The notes: generated from the sequence alone by a model not told the origin. Shown: positions 28,672 through 37,589, numbered from the stretch's first letter. The stretch is 60,413 nt of DNA from an uncultured SAR86 cluster bacterium (GCA_902618945.1 CACNCK010000007.1:1-60413), one strand, 5' to 3'. Made by a program: numbers and translations.

Positions 28672-30837
28672 ATGTCAAAAAGAATTACACATGGTAGTCT
28701 GAAGGTATCACAAGAACTTGATAATTTTTTAACAGACGAACTTCTTCCAGGTTTGGATATTAACCCCGATGCTTTTTGGGGATCTTTTGAGCGAGTTCTT
28801 GATGAGTTTGGTCCTCGCAATAAGGAACTCTTAGCAAAAAGGACTGAGATTCAAAAAACAATCGATAATTGGCACATTTCAAAAAAAGGCTCTCCACATA
28901 ATCATGATGAATATGTAAATTTCCTAAAAGAAATAGGTTATTTATTGGAAGAAGGAGATGATTTTGAAATAACCACTCAAAATGTAGATGAAGAAATCGC
29001 ACTCGTTGCTGGTGCTCAATTAGTCGTACCTATTATGAATGCAAGGTTTTCTTTAAATGCTACTAATGCAAGATGGGGTAGTCTCTATGATGCTCTTTAT
29101 GGAACAGATATGATTTCGGAAGAGGAAGGTGCTGAAAAATCAGGACCTTATAATCCTGTTAGAGGAAATAAAGTCATAGAATTTTCAAAAAATTTCTTAG
29201 ATGAGTCTGTACCATTATCTTCAGGAAAATACGCTGATGTAACAGGCTTTAAGATAAACAAGGGAAGTCTTGAGATAAGTACCAGCGATCAATCTTTTAC
29301 TGAATTAAAGGATGAATCTCAGTTTATAGGTTTTACAGGAGACTCTGATAATCCTAGTAGTATTTTATTTAAAAACAATAACTTACACATAGAAATTGAA
29401 ATCGACTCTGAAGACTCTATAGGCAAAGATGATCCTGCAAACATAAAGGATATTTGTGTTGAATCGGCTGTAACTGCCATACAAGATCTTGAAGATTCTG
29501 TTGCGGCTGTAGATGCGGAAGATAAATCCTTAGGTTATCGGAACTGGTTAGGTTTAATGAAAGGAGATCTCAAAGAAACATTTTTTAAGGGCGGAGAAGA
29601 GATGACAAGGACTCTGAATGAGGATAGAAATTATTCAGACAAAAATGGTCAAGAAATTACTCTTCCCGGAAGAAGTGTTCTTTTGGTGAGAAATGTCGGT
29701 CATTTAATGACAAATCCTGCAATCCTCGATGGAAACAATAATGAGGTCCCCGAAGGAATTATGGATGCCATGTTTACTATCTGTATAGGCAAACATGATC
29801 TTTTAAAGGAAGGAAAACAATCAAATTCAAGAACTGGAAGTATTTATATAGTAAAACCAAAAATGCACGGACCTGAAGAAGTTAAGTTTACGTGTGATTT
29901 GTTTGCAAAAGTAGAACAGGAATTGGGCTTAGATCCTCTAACCGTAAAAATTGGCATTATGGACGAGGAAAGACGAACCACTGTTAACCTTAAAGAATGC
30001 ATCAGAGTGGCAAGTGACAGAGTTATATTTATAAATACAGGTTTCTTAGACAGAACGGGTGACGAAATTCATACCAGCATGGAAGCTGGGCCTGTAGTAC
30101 CAAAAGCAGAGATGAAGCAGCAATCTTGGATTGCTGCTTATGAGGATTGGAATGTTGACATTGGTCTTGAGACTGGGTTCAAAGGTAAGGCGCAAATAGG
30201 TAAAGGAATGTGGGCAATGCCTGATGAGATGTTAGGAATGTATGAAAATAAATCTACGCATCCTGAAGCTGGTGCAAATTGTGCGTGGGTTCCATCTCCC
30301 ACTGCCGCAACTTTGCATGCTATTCATTATCACAAAGTTTCCGTTTTAGAACGTCAAGAGGAATTAGCATCCAGACCAAGGGCTGATTTAAAAGATATTC
30401 TTTCTATTCCATTGCTGGAAAATCCTGAAAGCTTAACACCTGAAGTGATACAAACTGAACTTGATAATAATTGCCAAGGCATACTTGGTTATGTTGTCAG
30501 GTGGGTAGATTTAGGGGTAGGTTGCTCCAAGGTCCCTGATATAAATAATGTTGGTTTGATGGAAGATAGAGCCACGTGCAGAATTTCGAGTCAACATATA
30601 GCAAATTGGATACATCACAATCTTATTACAGAAAACCAAGTTGAAGAGACGATGAAAAAAATGGCACTTGTAGTTGATCAGCAAAACGCTGGGGACCCTG
30701 AATATATTGCAATGGGCCCTAACTTTAATGGGATATCTTTTTCTGCTGCACTAGATTTAGCTGTGAAAGGACGAACTCAACCGAGTGGCTATACAGAGCC
30801 AATTCTTCACTCCAAAAGATTACAAGTTAAATCATAA
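28672..30837 (+). CDS. glcB: Malate synthase G
   Basis: Condenses glyoxylate with acetyl-CoA to malate. The 721 residues are near the 723 of E. coli GlcB. The G-type is recognised by [98 protein letters not shown] and [17 protein letters not shown]-like C-terminal blocks (here [18 protein letters not shown], holding the catalytic Asp). AAGGAAA lies upstream. No isocitrate lyase or glycolate oxidase gene is seen in the window. Confidence 0.97.
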   Translation: MSKRITHGSLKVSQELDNFLTDELLPGLDINPDAFWGSFERVLDEFGPRNKELLAKRTEIQKTIDNWHISKKGSPHNHDEYVNFLKEIGYLLEEGDDFEITTQNVDEEIALVAGAQLVVPIMNARFSLNATNARWGSLYDALYGTDMISEEEGAEKSGPYNPVRGNKVIEFSKNFLDESVPLSSGKYADVTGFKINKGSLEISTSDQSFTELKDESQFIGFTGDSDNPSSILFKNNNLHIEIEIDSEDSIGKDDPANIKDICVESAVTAIQDLEDSVAAVDAEDKSLGYRNWLGLMKGDLKETFFKGGEEMTRTLNEDRNYSDKNGQEITLPGRSVLLVRNVGHLMTNPAILDGNNNEVPEGIMDAMFTICIGKHDLLKEGKQSNSRTGSIYIVKPKMHGPEEVKFTCDLFAKVEQELGLDPLTVKIGIMDEERRTTVNLKECIRVASDRVIFINTGFLDRTGDEIHTSMEAGPVVPKAEMKQQSWIAAYEDWNVDIGLETGFKGKAQIGKGMWAMPDEMLGMYENKSTHPEAGANCAWVPSPTAATLHAIHYHKVSVLERQEELASRPRADLKDILSIPLLENPESLTPEVIQTELDNNCQGILGYVVRWVDLGVGCSKVPDINNVGLMEDRATCRISSQHIANWIHHNLITENQVEETMKKMALVVDQQNAGDPEYIAMGPNFNGISFSAALDLAVKGRTQPSGYTEPILHSKRLQVKS

Positions 30838-30887
30838 TAACTCTAAATTTGACCTTTAAGGCCTGTTCTTTAGACTAAGAGTCAACT

Positions 30888-31172
30888 ATGAAAGGATACT
30901 GGATAACATTATGTCACGTTACAGACAGCGAAACTTACGGGGAATACATAAAACTTGCAGGACCAGCTATACAAAAATATGGAGGTAAATTTTTAGCTAG
31001 AGGTGGGGAGCAAGTAAAATACGAAGGATCTTCGTATGATAGAACAGTAGTTGTAGAATTTGATTCTCTTCAAAGTGCGAAAGATGCATATAATTCAGAG
31101 GAATATAAAAGGGCACTAAAGTATTCTTCAATTTCCTCCGAGAGACACTTAGTTATTGTTGAAGGTCTCTAA
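30888..31172 (+). CDS. DUF1330 family protein
   Basis: 94-residue ferredoxin-like (dimeric alpha-beta barrel) protein. The signature stretches are GYWITLCHVTDSETYGEYIKLAGPAIQKYGGKFLARGG and VVVEFDSLQSAKDAYNSEEYKRALKYSS, with a final HLVIVEG. No biochemical activity is established for the family. It opens a run of same-strand genes reaching the malonate transporter, with 8 bases to the next gene. Confidence 0.9.
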   Translation: MKGYWITLCHVTDSETYGEYIKLAGPAIQKYGGKFLARGGEQVKYEGSSYDRTVVVEFDSLQSAKDAYNSEEYKRALKYSSISSERHLVIVEGL

Positions 31173-31180
31173 AGGTTGAT

Positions 31181-31930
31181 GTGGAACTATCAAGTTTATT
31201 TTTAGTCTGTTTAGCTGCATTTTTTGCAGGAGGTCTAAATTCTCTGGCTGGCGGAGGCAGCTTCATAACACTTCCAGCACTACTGTATGTTGGTATATCT
31301 CCCGTCTTAGCCAATACCACCAGTGCAGCAGCGATATTGCCGGGGTATTTTGGATCTGTGGCAGGGTTCAAGAAAACTTTTACAACCATCAGCCTGAATA
31401 AAATAATGCCTTTGATATTTTTAGTAACAATTTTTTCAGTCTGCGGGGCTTTCTTTTTAATAAATACATCCGATGAATTTTTTACAAAGGCCTTGCCTTT
31501 TTTAATTTTTATGGCAACTCTATTATTTATATTTAATCCACAAAATGTGCGAGAGAAATCTCAAAGCCCTAGAGGCGTATATCAAAAAATTGGCCTGTCT
31601 TTTGTTAGTACCTATGGTGGATATTTCAATGGAGGACTTGGTTTGGCGTTGTTATCTGTTCTTTCAATAGATAAAGACTTTTCTTTAAAACAGCTCTCAG
31701 CGATAAAGTCTTTATTATCATTATTTATAACCCTCGTTTCTGTAAGTGTATTTTTTTTAAATAATTTTATAGTTTGGTCATTTGTTTTTTATATGATGTT
31801 TTTCTCAATTTTAGGAGGGTTTATGGGAGCAAAACTCACTGAAATATTACCCAATCAATTATTGAGAATATTTATTATCTTAGTAGGAATTTCTTTAAGC
31901 ATTTCTCTACTCATACTTAATTATTTATAA
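31181..31930 (+). CDS. TauE/SafE-family membrane transporter
   Basis: 249 residues, seven to eight predicted helices in two repeats. The N-terminal GGLNSLAGGGSFITLPALLYVGISPVLANTTSAAAILPGYFGS is the family hallmark, and GGYFNGGLGLALLSVL marks the second repeat. Members carry sulfoacetate, sulfite or other small organic anions. The start is GTG 31181; the ATG 2 bases earlier is out of frame. It stands just before madL with 4 bases between, so a role in organic-anion flux with the malonate carrier is a fair inference. Confidence 0.88.
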   Translation: MELSSLFLVCLAAFFAGGLNSLAGGGSFITLPALLYVGISPVLANTTSAAAILPGYFGSVAGFKKTFTTISLNKIMPLIFLVTIFSVCGAFFLINTSDEFFTKALPFLIFMATLLFIFNPQNVREKSQSPRGVYQKIGLSFVSTYGGYFNGGLGLALLSVLSIDKDFSLKQLSAIKSLLSLFITLVSVSVFFLNNFIVWSFVFYMMFFSILGGFMGAKLTEILPNQLLRIFIILVGISLSISLLILNYL

Positions 31931-31934
31931 AAAT

Positions 31935-32291
31935 ATGGTTATTTACGGAATAGCTTTACTTGGTGTCTGTACATTACTTGGTTTATTTGCAGGCGAGTTA
32001 CTTGGATCTTTATTCGGTATCGACGCTAATGTTGGTGGCATTGGGATAGCAATGTTTCTTTTAATGTGCGCTACAAGTTTCTTCAAAGGAAGATTCGAGA
32101 TAGGAAACGTATCTGAAAAAGGAATTACTTTTTGGAGTATGATTTATATTCCGATAGTAGTTGCAATGGCAGCAAAACAAAATGTAGTTGGTGCAATTGA
32201 TGGAGGATTTATGGCTCTAATGGCAGGTCTATTGGTTGTCACAGTTTCTTTTATTTTCGTTCCAATAATTTCTAACTTTAAGAGAAAGTAG
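31935..32291 (+). CDS. madL: Malonate transporter subunit MadL
   Basis: Small membrane subunit of the MadL-MadM malonate carrier (Na+ symporter in Malonomonas). The 118 residues hold about four helices. The segments IYGIALLGVCTLLGLFAGELLG, ANVGGIGIAMFLLM and ITFWSMIYIPIVVAMAAKQNVVGAIDGG match MadL closely. It abuts madM with no intergenic base. No malonate decarboxylase genes are nearby; MatB at 17.8 kb could use the imported malonate. Confidence 0.9.
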   Translation: MVIYGIALLGVCTLLGLFAGELLGSLFGIDANVGGIGIAMFLLMCATSFFKGRFEIGNVSEKGITFWSMIYIPIVVAMAAKQNVVGAIDGGFMALMAGLLVVTVSFIFVPIISNFKRK

Positions 32292-33050
32292 ATGGAGATA
32301 CTCAACGAAGTTCTAATAAGTAACAATCTTATTACTGCCTTTGTCTTTGTAGGATTGATTGTCTATTTATCTTATTTTTTCTCCAATCATTTCACTGGTG
32401 GTCGATTCCACGGATCCGCAATTGCAATTATCCTCGGCTTGATCTTTGCTTATTCAGCAGGATTATTTACAGATGGTCAAAAAGGAGTTGCAGATTTTGC
32501 AATACTATCAGGAGTAGGTATTCTTGGCGGCTCCATGTTGCGTGATTTTGCTATCGTCGCCACAGCTTATGGAGCTAACTTCAATGACTTGAGATCTTCC
32601 GGCAAAGCAGGAGTATTTTCTTTATTATTTGGAGTAATATTATCTTTTAGTTTTGGAGCGCTTGTAGCGATTTCTTTTGGATATGATGATCCAAGAAGCA
32701 TTACAACCATAGGAGCAGGTACTGTGACATTTGTAGTAGGACCAATTACTGGTTCTGCAATTGGAGCTGAGAGCGAAGTAATTGCACTAAGTATTGCTGC
32801 TGGTTTAGTTAAATCAATTTTGGTGATGACCATTACCCCTTTAGTAGCAGGACGCATCGGTCTTAATAATCCAAAATCAGCTATGGTTTTCGGAGGATTA
32901 ATGGGAACAAATAGCGGTGTAGCCGCCGGTTTGGCTGCTGTTGATCCTAAACTAGTTCCTTATGGAGCTATGACTGCTACTTTTTACACTGCAGTTGGTT
33001 GTTTACTTGTGCCTTCAGTTTTATTTTTCTTAGTTAGCGCACTTTATTAA
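32292..33050 (+). CDS. madM: Malonate transporter subunit MadM
   Basis: Large membrane subunit of the malonate carrier. The 252 residues hold about eight helices. GGRFHGSAIAIILGLIFAYSAG, MLRDFAIVATAYGA, TTIGAGTVTFVVGPITGSAIGAESEVIALSIAAGLVKSILVM and NPKSAMVFGGLMGTNSGVAAGLAAVDPKLVPYGAMTATFYTAVGCLLVPSVLFF are characteristic of MadM along the whole length. It begins directly after the madL stop, and a small lipoprotein gene follows after 1 base. Confidence 0.92.
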   Translation: MEILNEVLISNNLITAFVFVGLIVYLSYFFSNHFTGGRFHGSAIAIILGLIFAYSAGLFTDGQKGVADFAILSGVGILGGSMLRDFAIVATAYGANFNDLRSSGKAGVFSLLFGVILSFSFGALVAISFGYDDPRSITTIGAGTVTFVVGPITGSAIGAESEVIALSIAAGLVKSILVMTITPLVAGRIGLNNPKSAMVFGGLMGTNSGVAAGLAAVDPKLVPYGAMTATFYTAVGCLLVPSVLFFLVSALY

Positions 33051-33051
33051 A

Positions 33052-33372
33052 ATGCAGAAAATAGCTCTAATAATCATTTTTGCTCTTTTAGCCTCTTGTT
33101 CTTTATTACGAACAAATATTTCATCTATAGAAAGTGCTGATAATTTATTTCTTTGTTTTCCAGATACTGATATTGAATATTCTTCACTAGAACTAAATGA
33201 AAAACTTTCTGTACAAAAACAGATTTTCCAAGAGAAGCAAAGAAGGCAGCTACAATGCGATAACTATGAGAATTATGCAGGTGCAGAGAAGAGTTTAGAC
33301 AAAATAAATGAAGAAGAGATGAGATCAAAATTAGGAAAATGTCCTAGAAGGGAGTTTTGTATCTATAAATAA
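33052..33372 (+). CDS. Small putative lipoprotein
   Basis: 106 residues, no family recognised. An N-terminal signal (IALIIIFALLASC) ends in a lipobox with Cys16, so it is probably anchored in a membrane facing the periplasm. The mature part is charged, with a central coiled-coil-like helix (EKLSVQKQIFQEKQRRQLQ) and four further Cys, two of them near the C-terminus (C96 and C103 region, KCPRREFC). It is 1 base after madM and shares its stop with the next start (TAATG). Confidence 0.7.
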   Translation: MQKIALIIIFALLASCSLLRTNISSIESADNLFLCFPDTDIEYSSLELNEKLSVQKQIFQEKQRRQLQCDNYENYAGAEKSLDKINEEEMRSKLGKCPRREFCIYK

Positions 33373-33710
33373 TGAAGTACTTAAGTTTAATTTTGATAAT
33401 CTTGATTTCATCTTCCTTAAGGTCGGAGATGATAAATTTAGAATGTAAAACTCAAAGTCAAAATAGTGAAAGAATTAATACTTTTAGTTTGTTGCTAGGA
33501 ACAGAGACAAAAAAAGCAGTTCAAATATTAAAGAAGGGACAATTGACAATGGACCTTTCAATTCAAGAAGAATATTTTGAAGTAGGTCAGTTTACAGACG
33601 CATCTCAAACAGATTTGATAGTTGTTTTAAGAATTAACAAAACAACGCTTGAAATTGAATACGCAAAATATATGGAATTAGTAGAGCCAATCTTATGCGT
33701 AAAGTTATAA
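33372..33710 (+). CDS. Hypothetical secreted protein
   Basis: 112 residues with a signal peptide (about 1-19, ending SLRSE). The mature domain has a Cys near each end (C25 and C109), which could form a disulfide, and alternating strands such as LIVVLRINKTTLEIEY, suggesting a small beta-rich periplasmic domain. It overlaps the previous gene by one base. No function is assigned. Confidence 0.68.
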   Translation: MKYLSLILIILISSSLRSEMINLECKTQSQNSERINTFSLLLGTETKKAVQILKKGQLTMDLSIQEEYFEVGQFTDASQTDLIVVLRINKTTLEIEYAKYMELVEPILCVKL

Positions 33711-33719
33711 AATAATAGT

Positions 33720-33938
33720 ATGTTTAGTTATTGTGTTACTAAAGATAAAGATAATGAGAAAGTCTATCTCGTAAGTTATCACGAAGAAGAGATTGACGCT
33801 TATTGCAAAGAAAATGATCTAGAAGTCTTAAGTAAACCTAAGTATGTAGAGCCTGCCATGGTCTCTCATCATTTTCTATGGGTTGGAAAAGATCAAAAGC
33901 CACCGATTCTTGAAATTTCAAGACCTTACAAATATTAG
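33720..33938 (+). CDS. Small hypothetical protein
   Basis: 72 residues without signal peptide or membrane helix. It starts MFSYCVTKDKDNEKVYLVSYHEEEIDAYCKEN, then a Pro-rich end (KPPILEISRPYKY). It has two Cys and two adjacent His (SHHFLWVG). It has no strong ribosome-binding site but lies in line with its neighbours (9 and 21 bases away), and its composition is protein-like. Function unknown. Confidence 0.6.
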   Translation: MFSYCVTKDKDNEKVYLVSYHEEEIDAYCKENDLEVLSKPKYVEPAMVSHHFLWVGKDQKPPILEISRPYKY

Positions 33939-33959
33939 TAAAATTCTTTTATTAAAATC

Positions 33960-34502
33960 ATGAAAAAATTTCTTTTTTTGGCCCTCACCTTCCTTATATC
34001 TAAGAATATAATTGCTGATCTACCAGAAATGATAATTTCTAAAGAGGAAATATCTCCTGGTATAACTTTTGTTTTCGAGGCCGCTATAAAAGATGAAGTA
34101 TATCCATCTGCAAAATTTGGTAACGAGGAAGACTCTGATATTCATATAGAAGTTTTGGCAAATTGGAATGAATCTGCACCTCCAGGAGCGCCTCTAGGTG
34201 GTTTTGTAGCTTATCTTGATATTTCAGCTGAAATTACAAATCAGATTACTTCTGAAAAGAAATCTACAAAGCTACTTCCTCACTTAAATATGTCGGATAA
34301 TTTGCATTACGCTCTAAATGTAAAACTTCCGGGGAAAAGAGAAGATATTTATAAGGTAAAGTTCATAATTGCACCACCGAATGTTGAATTGGGATTGCAC
34401 TTCGATTGGCGAAAGGAAGTAGGCGATTATTTATCTCAAACTTATTCTTTTGAGTACCCGAATTTAGATTTCACGGAAATCGCTAATTCAACTAGAAGAT
34501 AA
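33960..34502 (+). CDS. Periplasmic P19/Tp34-type metal-binding protein
   Basis: 180 residues with a signal peptide (1-19, cleavage after IIA). The domain matches the P19/Tp34 fold used for periplasmic iron or copper handling. The metal-ligand pattern is intact: H62 and E64 in DIHIE, M111, D113 and H116 in HLNMSDNLHYA, and H147 in GLHFDW, all as in that family from memory. The family usually partners with an FTR1-type iron permease or similar, but none is nearby. It ends directly against the convergent oxidoreductase gene. The assignment rests on motif recall, not on a search. Confidence 0.72.
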   Translation: MKKFLFLALTFLISKNIIADLPEMIISKEEISPGITFVFEAAIKDEVYPSAKFGNEEDSDIHIEVLANWNESAPPGAPLGGFVAYLDISAEITNQITSEKKSTKLLPHLNMSDNLHYALNVKLPGKREDIYKVKFIIAPPNVELGLHFDWRKEVGDYLSQTYSFEYPNLDFTEIANSTRR

Positions 34503-35501
34503 CTAGTTTGTCTTGATTATTACTTTGCCTACGAGTTTCCTTTCAGATAAAAATTTAATAGCATCTTTTGCATCTTTGAGATCAAATTCTTTGCATATAT
34601 AAGGAGAAAAATGACCTTCCTCACAAATTTTTCTGATAGCATTATTATTCTCTATTCCTGCTTTGGGATCTTTACGACCATATTCACCAGCTCGAACTCC
34701 AATAACTGAAAAGCCTTTAATCAAAGCCATATTTATAGGAAGGTTAGGTATACGTCCACTTGCAAATCCAACAACTAAAAGTCTTCCACCCCAATTAATG
34801 CAGCGTATTGAGTGATCAAACACATCACCTCCAACTGGGTCATAGATAACATCTGCACCTTTACCATTAGTAATGTCTTTCACCTCATCGCGAAAATCTA
34901 CTATATTATCTTTATGTGTTAGAAGGGTGTGGTCTGCTCCCCATTTTTTTGTAAATTCTAATTTTTCTTCTGAGGTCCCCGTTGCTATAACCGTTGCTCC
35001 AAGATATTTTCCTAACTGGACTGCAGCCATGCCAACTCCGCCTGTAGAGCCATGGACCAAAAGTGCCTCTCCTTTAGTAAGATTTCCTCTTCTGACAAGA
35101 GAAACATATGCAGTTAGATAGGCAGTGTGAAATGCAGCGGCTTGTTCAAAGGTTAAGTTATTTGGTTTAGGGTTTATGGCTCTCTCATCAACAAGAACAT
35201 AATCTGAAAAAGCTCCCTGACCAAGAGCTCCAAAGGTTACTTCATCTGAAATTGCATAACCCTCAACACTTGATCCTATTTTTTCTATTATTCCTGAACC
35301 TTCCATGCCTAGACCAAAAGGGAGTTCTGGTTTGTGTTGATATTTTCCTTGAGTCATTAGGTAATCGGGAAAATTAACCGAACTAGCTTTAACTCTTATT
35401 AGGACTTCTCTTGGTCCTGCTTCCGGAATGACTCTCTGAACTAATTTAACTCCAGACATATCATCACTTAAGAACTCACACTGAAGTGTTCTGGATTCCA
35501 T
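34503..35501 (-). CDS. NADPH:quinone oxidoreductase-like (MDR family)
   Basis: Zinc-independent medium-chain reductase. About 332 residues from the ATG at 35501, which lies 4 bases after the GST stop; the frame is open further upstream but would run into the GST gene. It has a GroES-like N-domain (VKASSVNFPDYLMTQGKY, GMEGSGIIEKIG), then the Rossmann part (LVHGSTGGVGMAAVQLGKYLGATVIATG) and GGDVFDHSIRCINWGGRLLVVGFASG. No structural zinc Cys cluster is present. It is likely cotranscribed with the GST gene for detoxification of enones or quinones. Confidence 0.88.
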   Translation of the reverse strand: MESRTLQCEFLSDDMSGVKLVQRVIPEAGPREVLIRVKASSVNFPDYLMTQGKYQHKPELPFGLGMEGSGIIEKIGSSVEGYAISDEVTFGALGQGAFSDYVLVDERAINPKPNNLTFEQAAAFHTAYLTAYVSLVRRGNLTKGEALLVHGSTGGVGMAAVQLGKYLGATVIATGTSEEKLEFTKKWGADHTLLTHKDNIVDFRDEVKDITNGKGADVIYDPVGGDVFDHSIRCINWGGRLLVVGFASGRIPNLPINMALIKGFSVIGVRAGEYGRKDPKAGIENNNAIRKICEEGHFSPYICKEFDLKDAKDAIKFLSERKLVGKVIIKTN

Positions 35502-35505
35502 ATGA

Positions 35506-36153
35506 TTACTTGAGTTCTTCAGGACCGGAAGGTCCAGGCCCATCATATTTGTAAGCTATTATCTTTTTAAAGGCTTCTCTTTCAAATAGCATATCAGTCC
35601 ATCTTTTAATGTTAGGTTTAAATGCTTGTTCTATACCTAATGTCCCGGCTAAATAAATGGCGTAGCTCACACAGATATCTGCAATCGTAAATCTATTCGA
35701 ACAGAGATATTCTCTATCATTAAGGGTAGCCTCCAAAAGCTTAAGTCTAGATACAAACCATCTTTTATAACCCTCTGCAGCTGCGTCAGCCACACCTGGT
35801 TCTTGCAGGGTGTACCTAATGAATACTGTTTGTGGAAAAGTCAGAGTAGCATCTGCATGAGTTAACCAATTCAAATAGGCCCCATAATCTTCTTCATCTA
35901 CATTAACTTTCAAATCAGTTGGACCATATTTATCTACTAAGTACTGACTAATACCTACAGATTCTGTCATTTTGGTATTGCCATCAATCATACAAGGAAT
36001 AGTTCCTAGGACATTTACTTCCAAATATTCTGGTTTTAAAAATCTTGGAGGGAAGGGCATCATATCTATTTCATAATCTAGACCCATCTCTTCTGCGGTC
36101 CAAATTGGTCTAACTCCTCTTGACCCCTCAGTACTGTAAATTTTGATTGCCAT
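35506..36153 (-). CDS. Glutathione S-transferase family protein
   Basis: About 215 residues from ATG 36153 (GAGGA 9 bases ahead; a TTG two codons upstream is the alternative). There is an N-terminal thioredoxin-like domain (KIYSTEGSRGVRPIWTAEEMGLDYE, TIPCMIDGNTKMTESVGISQYLVDKYG, with the cis-Pro and the E-S pair that bind glutathione) and an all-helical C-domain (NRFTIADICVSYAIYLAG). It belongs to a bacterial GST class; the substrate is unknown. Confidence 0.9.
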   Translation of the reverse strand: MAIKIYSTEGSRGVRPIWTAEEMGLDYEIDMMPFPPRFLKPEYLEVNVLGTIPCMIDGNTKMTESVGISQYLVDKYGPTDLKVNVDEEDYGAYLNWLTHADATLTFPQTVFIRYTLQEPGVADAAAEGYKRWFVSRLKLLEATLNDREYLCSNRFTIADICVSYAIYLAGTLGIEQAFKPNIKRWTDMLFEREAFKKIIAYKYDGPGPSGPEELK

Positions 36154-36202
36154 ATTCAATATTCCTCTTTGTTACATACTATACAAGAGATATCACTTTC
36201 AC

Positions 36203-36233
36203 AAAAAAAGGGAGCTAAAAGCTCCCTTTTTTT
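36203..36233. terminator. Bidirectional intrinsic terminator
   Basis: GGGAGCT (36210-36216) pairs perfectly with AGCTCCC (36220-36226) around an AAA loop, flanked by seven A before and seven T after. It lies just after the stop of the minus-strand gene 36242-36661 and can stop transcription from either side. It separates that gene from the GST operon. Confidence 0.9.
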
Positions 36234-36241
36234 AAAAGGTA

Positions 36242-36661
36242 TTATTTTTTTGTCATCCAGATACCACCCAATTGTATTAATAGCAAAGATAATATCAATA
36301 ATCCTTGAGCTACATTAGGCACAATTGAGAATCCTTCTGAGCTACCATTAGCTTCTGCAAAGGCAATAAAATTTTGTGCTGCAGGAGTAAGTGGTTCAGT
36401 TAATGCAGACATTGCTGCAGCTGTACCAGCTAAGTTCCAGGCAGATAAGCCAAAATTGAATAACATGAAATACGCAATGATAAGACAAAATACTGTTCCA
36501 GATACTTTTACTAGCATATTAGAATCACCACTATTGTAGATTGATGAAGAAATTCTCAACCCCACCCAAGCGAGAAAAGCTATACCCAAAAATTGTATTC
36601 CATTAGACATATTTGAGACTTGTAGTAAGTTCCACAAATCCAGTTCAGTTGTTCCATTCAT
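36242..36661 (-). CDS. Hypothetical membrane protein
   Basis: 139 residues, no family recognised. Hydrophobic segments lie at about 19-38, 50-70 and 113-134, with an Ala-rich, Ser-rich stretch between the second and third. It is monocistronic: a strong terminator follows, and it diverges from a secreted-protein gene across 158 bases. The promoter region between the two genes contains TTGTGA-N8-TCACAA (36735-36754). A membrane location is all that can be said. Confidence 0.78.
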   Translation of the reverse strand: MNGTTELDLWNLLQVSNMSNGIQFLGIAFLAWVGLRISSSIYNSGDSNMLVKVSGTVFCLIIAYFMLFNFGLSAWNLAGTAAAMSALTEPLTPAAQNFIAFAEANGSSEGFSIVPNVAQGLLILSLLLIQLGGIWMTKK

Positions 36662-36734
36662 AATTATCTCTCCAAGATTGTTTAATAAATAATAACTATC
36701 TCCATTTTCTCATAAAACGTAACTAAAATTTAAT

Positions 36735-36754
36735 TTGTGACAAAATATTCACAA
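36735..36754. promoter_or_regulatory. Inverted repeat in divergent promoter region
   Basis: TTGTGA (36735-36740) and TCACAA (36749-36754) form a perfect 6-base inverted repeat separated by 8 bases. The half-sites are those of a CRP site, but the spacer is 8 rather than the standard 6, so a different dimeric regulator or chance is possible. Confidence 0.35.
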
Positions 36755-36819
36755 TTAATTACAGACTTTAATTATTGAATAAGGATAATAAATATTTATT
36801 AAATATATAAGGAGGTTTT

Positions 36820-37563
36820 ATGAAGTATTTAAGTATTTTTATCCTTTCAATTTCAGCTTTTTTGACTGCTGCTGACTATAAATATCAGCCAGAACCAAAT
36901 AAGGCTGAGTACTATATTGGAAAATTCAATTCAGGAAAGGACATGGATGCTCTAGTTTCTTGGGGAGAAATGTTTGTTGATTGGAGTGCGGAGAATAATT
37001 GGAGACAATCTACTACTACAGTCATAATGAGCACATATTTTGATGATTCTATATCTGAATCTGATTATGTATGGCTCAATATTATTCCAAATGCCAAAGA
37101 GCAATATACTTCTCTAGAAACATGGTTAGAAGTAGGCACGGATATGCTTAGTACACTTCCAGTAACAAATGAACGTGTTATAGACACAATACAGTGGCCT
37201 ATATCATCTCCAGCTAATACTGATTCAGATAATGGAATTGTAAGATTCTCTGATTGCAAAATGAATGAAGGTGTAACGGCTAGGGACATGTTCGATGCGT
37301 ATAAAGAATTTGATGCAAAGGCAAAATCAATGGGGGACAACCTAGGACGAAAAATGATTTTCCCTTTTGCAGGAGCTGGAACAATAGATTATGATTTCGT
37401 CTACTCCCTTTACGGAAGTTCAATGGAAGATTTTGGATTTGCGGTAGATAATTATGGTGAAAACCTCGCTCTAACTGATGAAGCTATGAAGATGAACTCT
37501 ATGGTGGAGTGCGGAAACTCTAGAGTTTTGACAACAAATCGTATTCAAAGAGGAGAACTTTAA
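36820..37563 (+). CDS. Hypothetical secreted protein
   Basis: 247 residues with a signal peptide (1-18, ending LTAAD). A perfect AAGGAGG lies 7 bases before the ATG, the strongest ribosome-binding site noted in the window, so it may be highly expressed. The mature protein is acidic, with Trp-rich blocks (WGEMFVDWSAENNWR) and two Cys (about residues 147 and 230). Family not recognised, though it has the feel of a stand-alone marine-bacterial periplasmic domain. It is followed by a clear terminator. Confidence 0.8.
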   Translation: MKYLSIFILSISAFLTAADYKYQPEPNKAEYYIGKFNSGKDMDALVSWGEMFVDWSAENNWRQSTTTVIMSTYFDDSISESDYVWLNIIPNAKEQYTSLETWLEVGTDMLSTLPVTNERVIDTIQWPISSPANTDSDNGIVRFSDCKMNEGVTARDMFDAYKEFDAKAKSMGDNLGRKMIFPFAGAGTIDYDFVYSLYGSSMEDFGFAVDNYGENLALTDEAMKMNSMVECGNSRVLTTNRIQRGEL

Positions 37564-37566
37564 AAG

Positions 37567-37589
37567 AGGGCCCGAAAGGGCCTTTTTTT
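37567..37589. terminator. Intrinsic terminator
   Basis: GGCCC (37569-37573) and GGGCC (37578-37582) close a GAAA tetraloop, extended by a G-T pair, and are followed by seven T. It terminates the secreted-protein gene; its T-tract runs into the stop codon of the convergent phosphatase gene. Confidence 0.88.

Noticed and set aside
30849-30876. TTGACC-N16-TAGACT as a promoter for the DUF1330/mad genes
   Set aside because: The transcript would start only about 5 bases before the ATG and would lose the likely ribosome-binding site, so I do not list it.
36735-36754. CRP site reading of TTGTGA-N8-TCACAA
   Set aside because: A CRP site needs a 6-base spacer between TGTGA and TCACA; here it is 8. 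Kept only as an unassigned inverted repeat.
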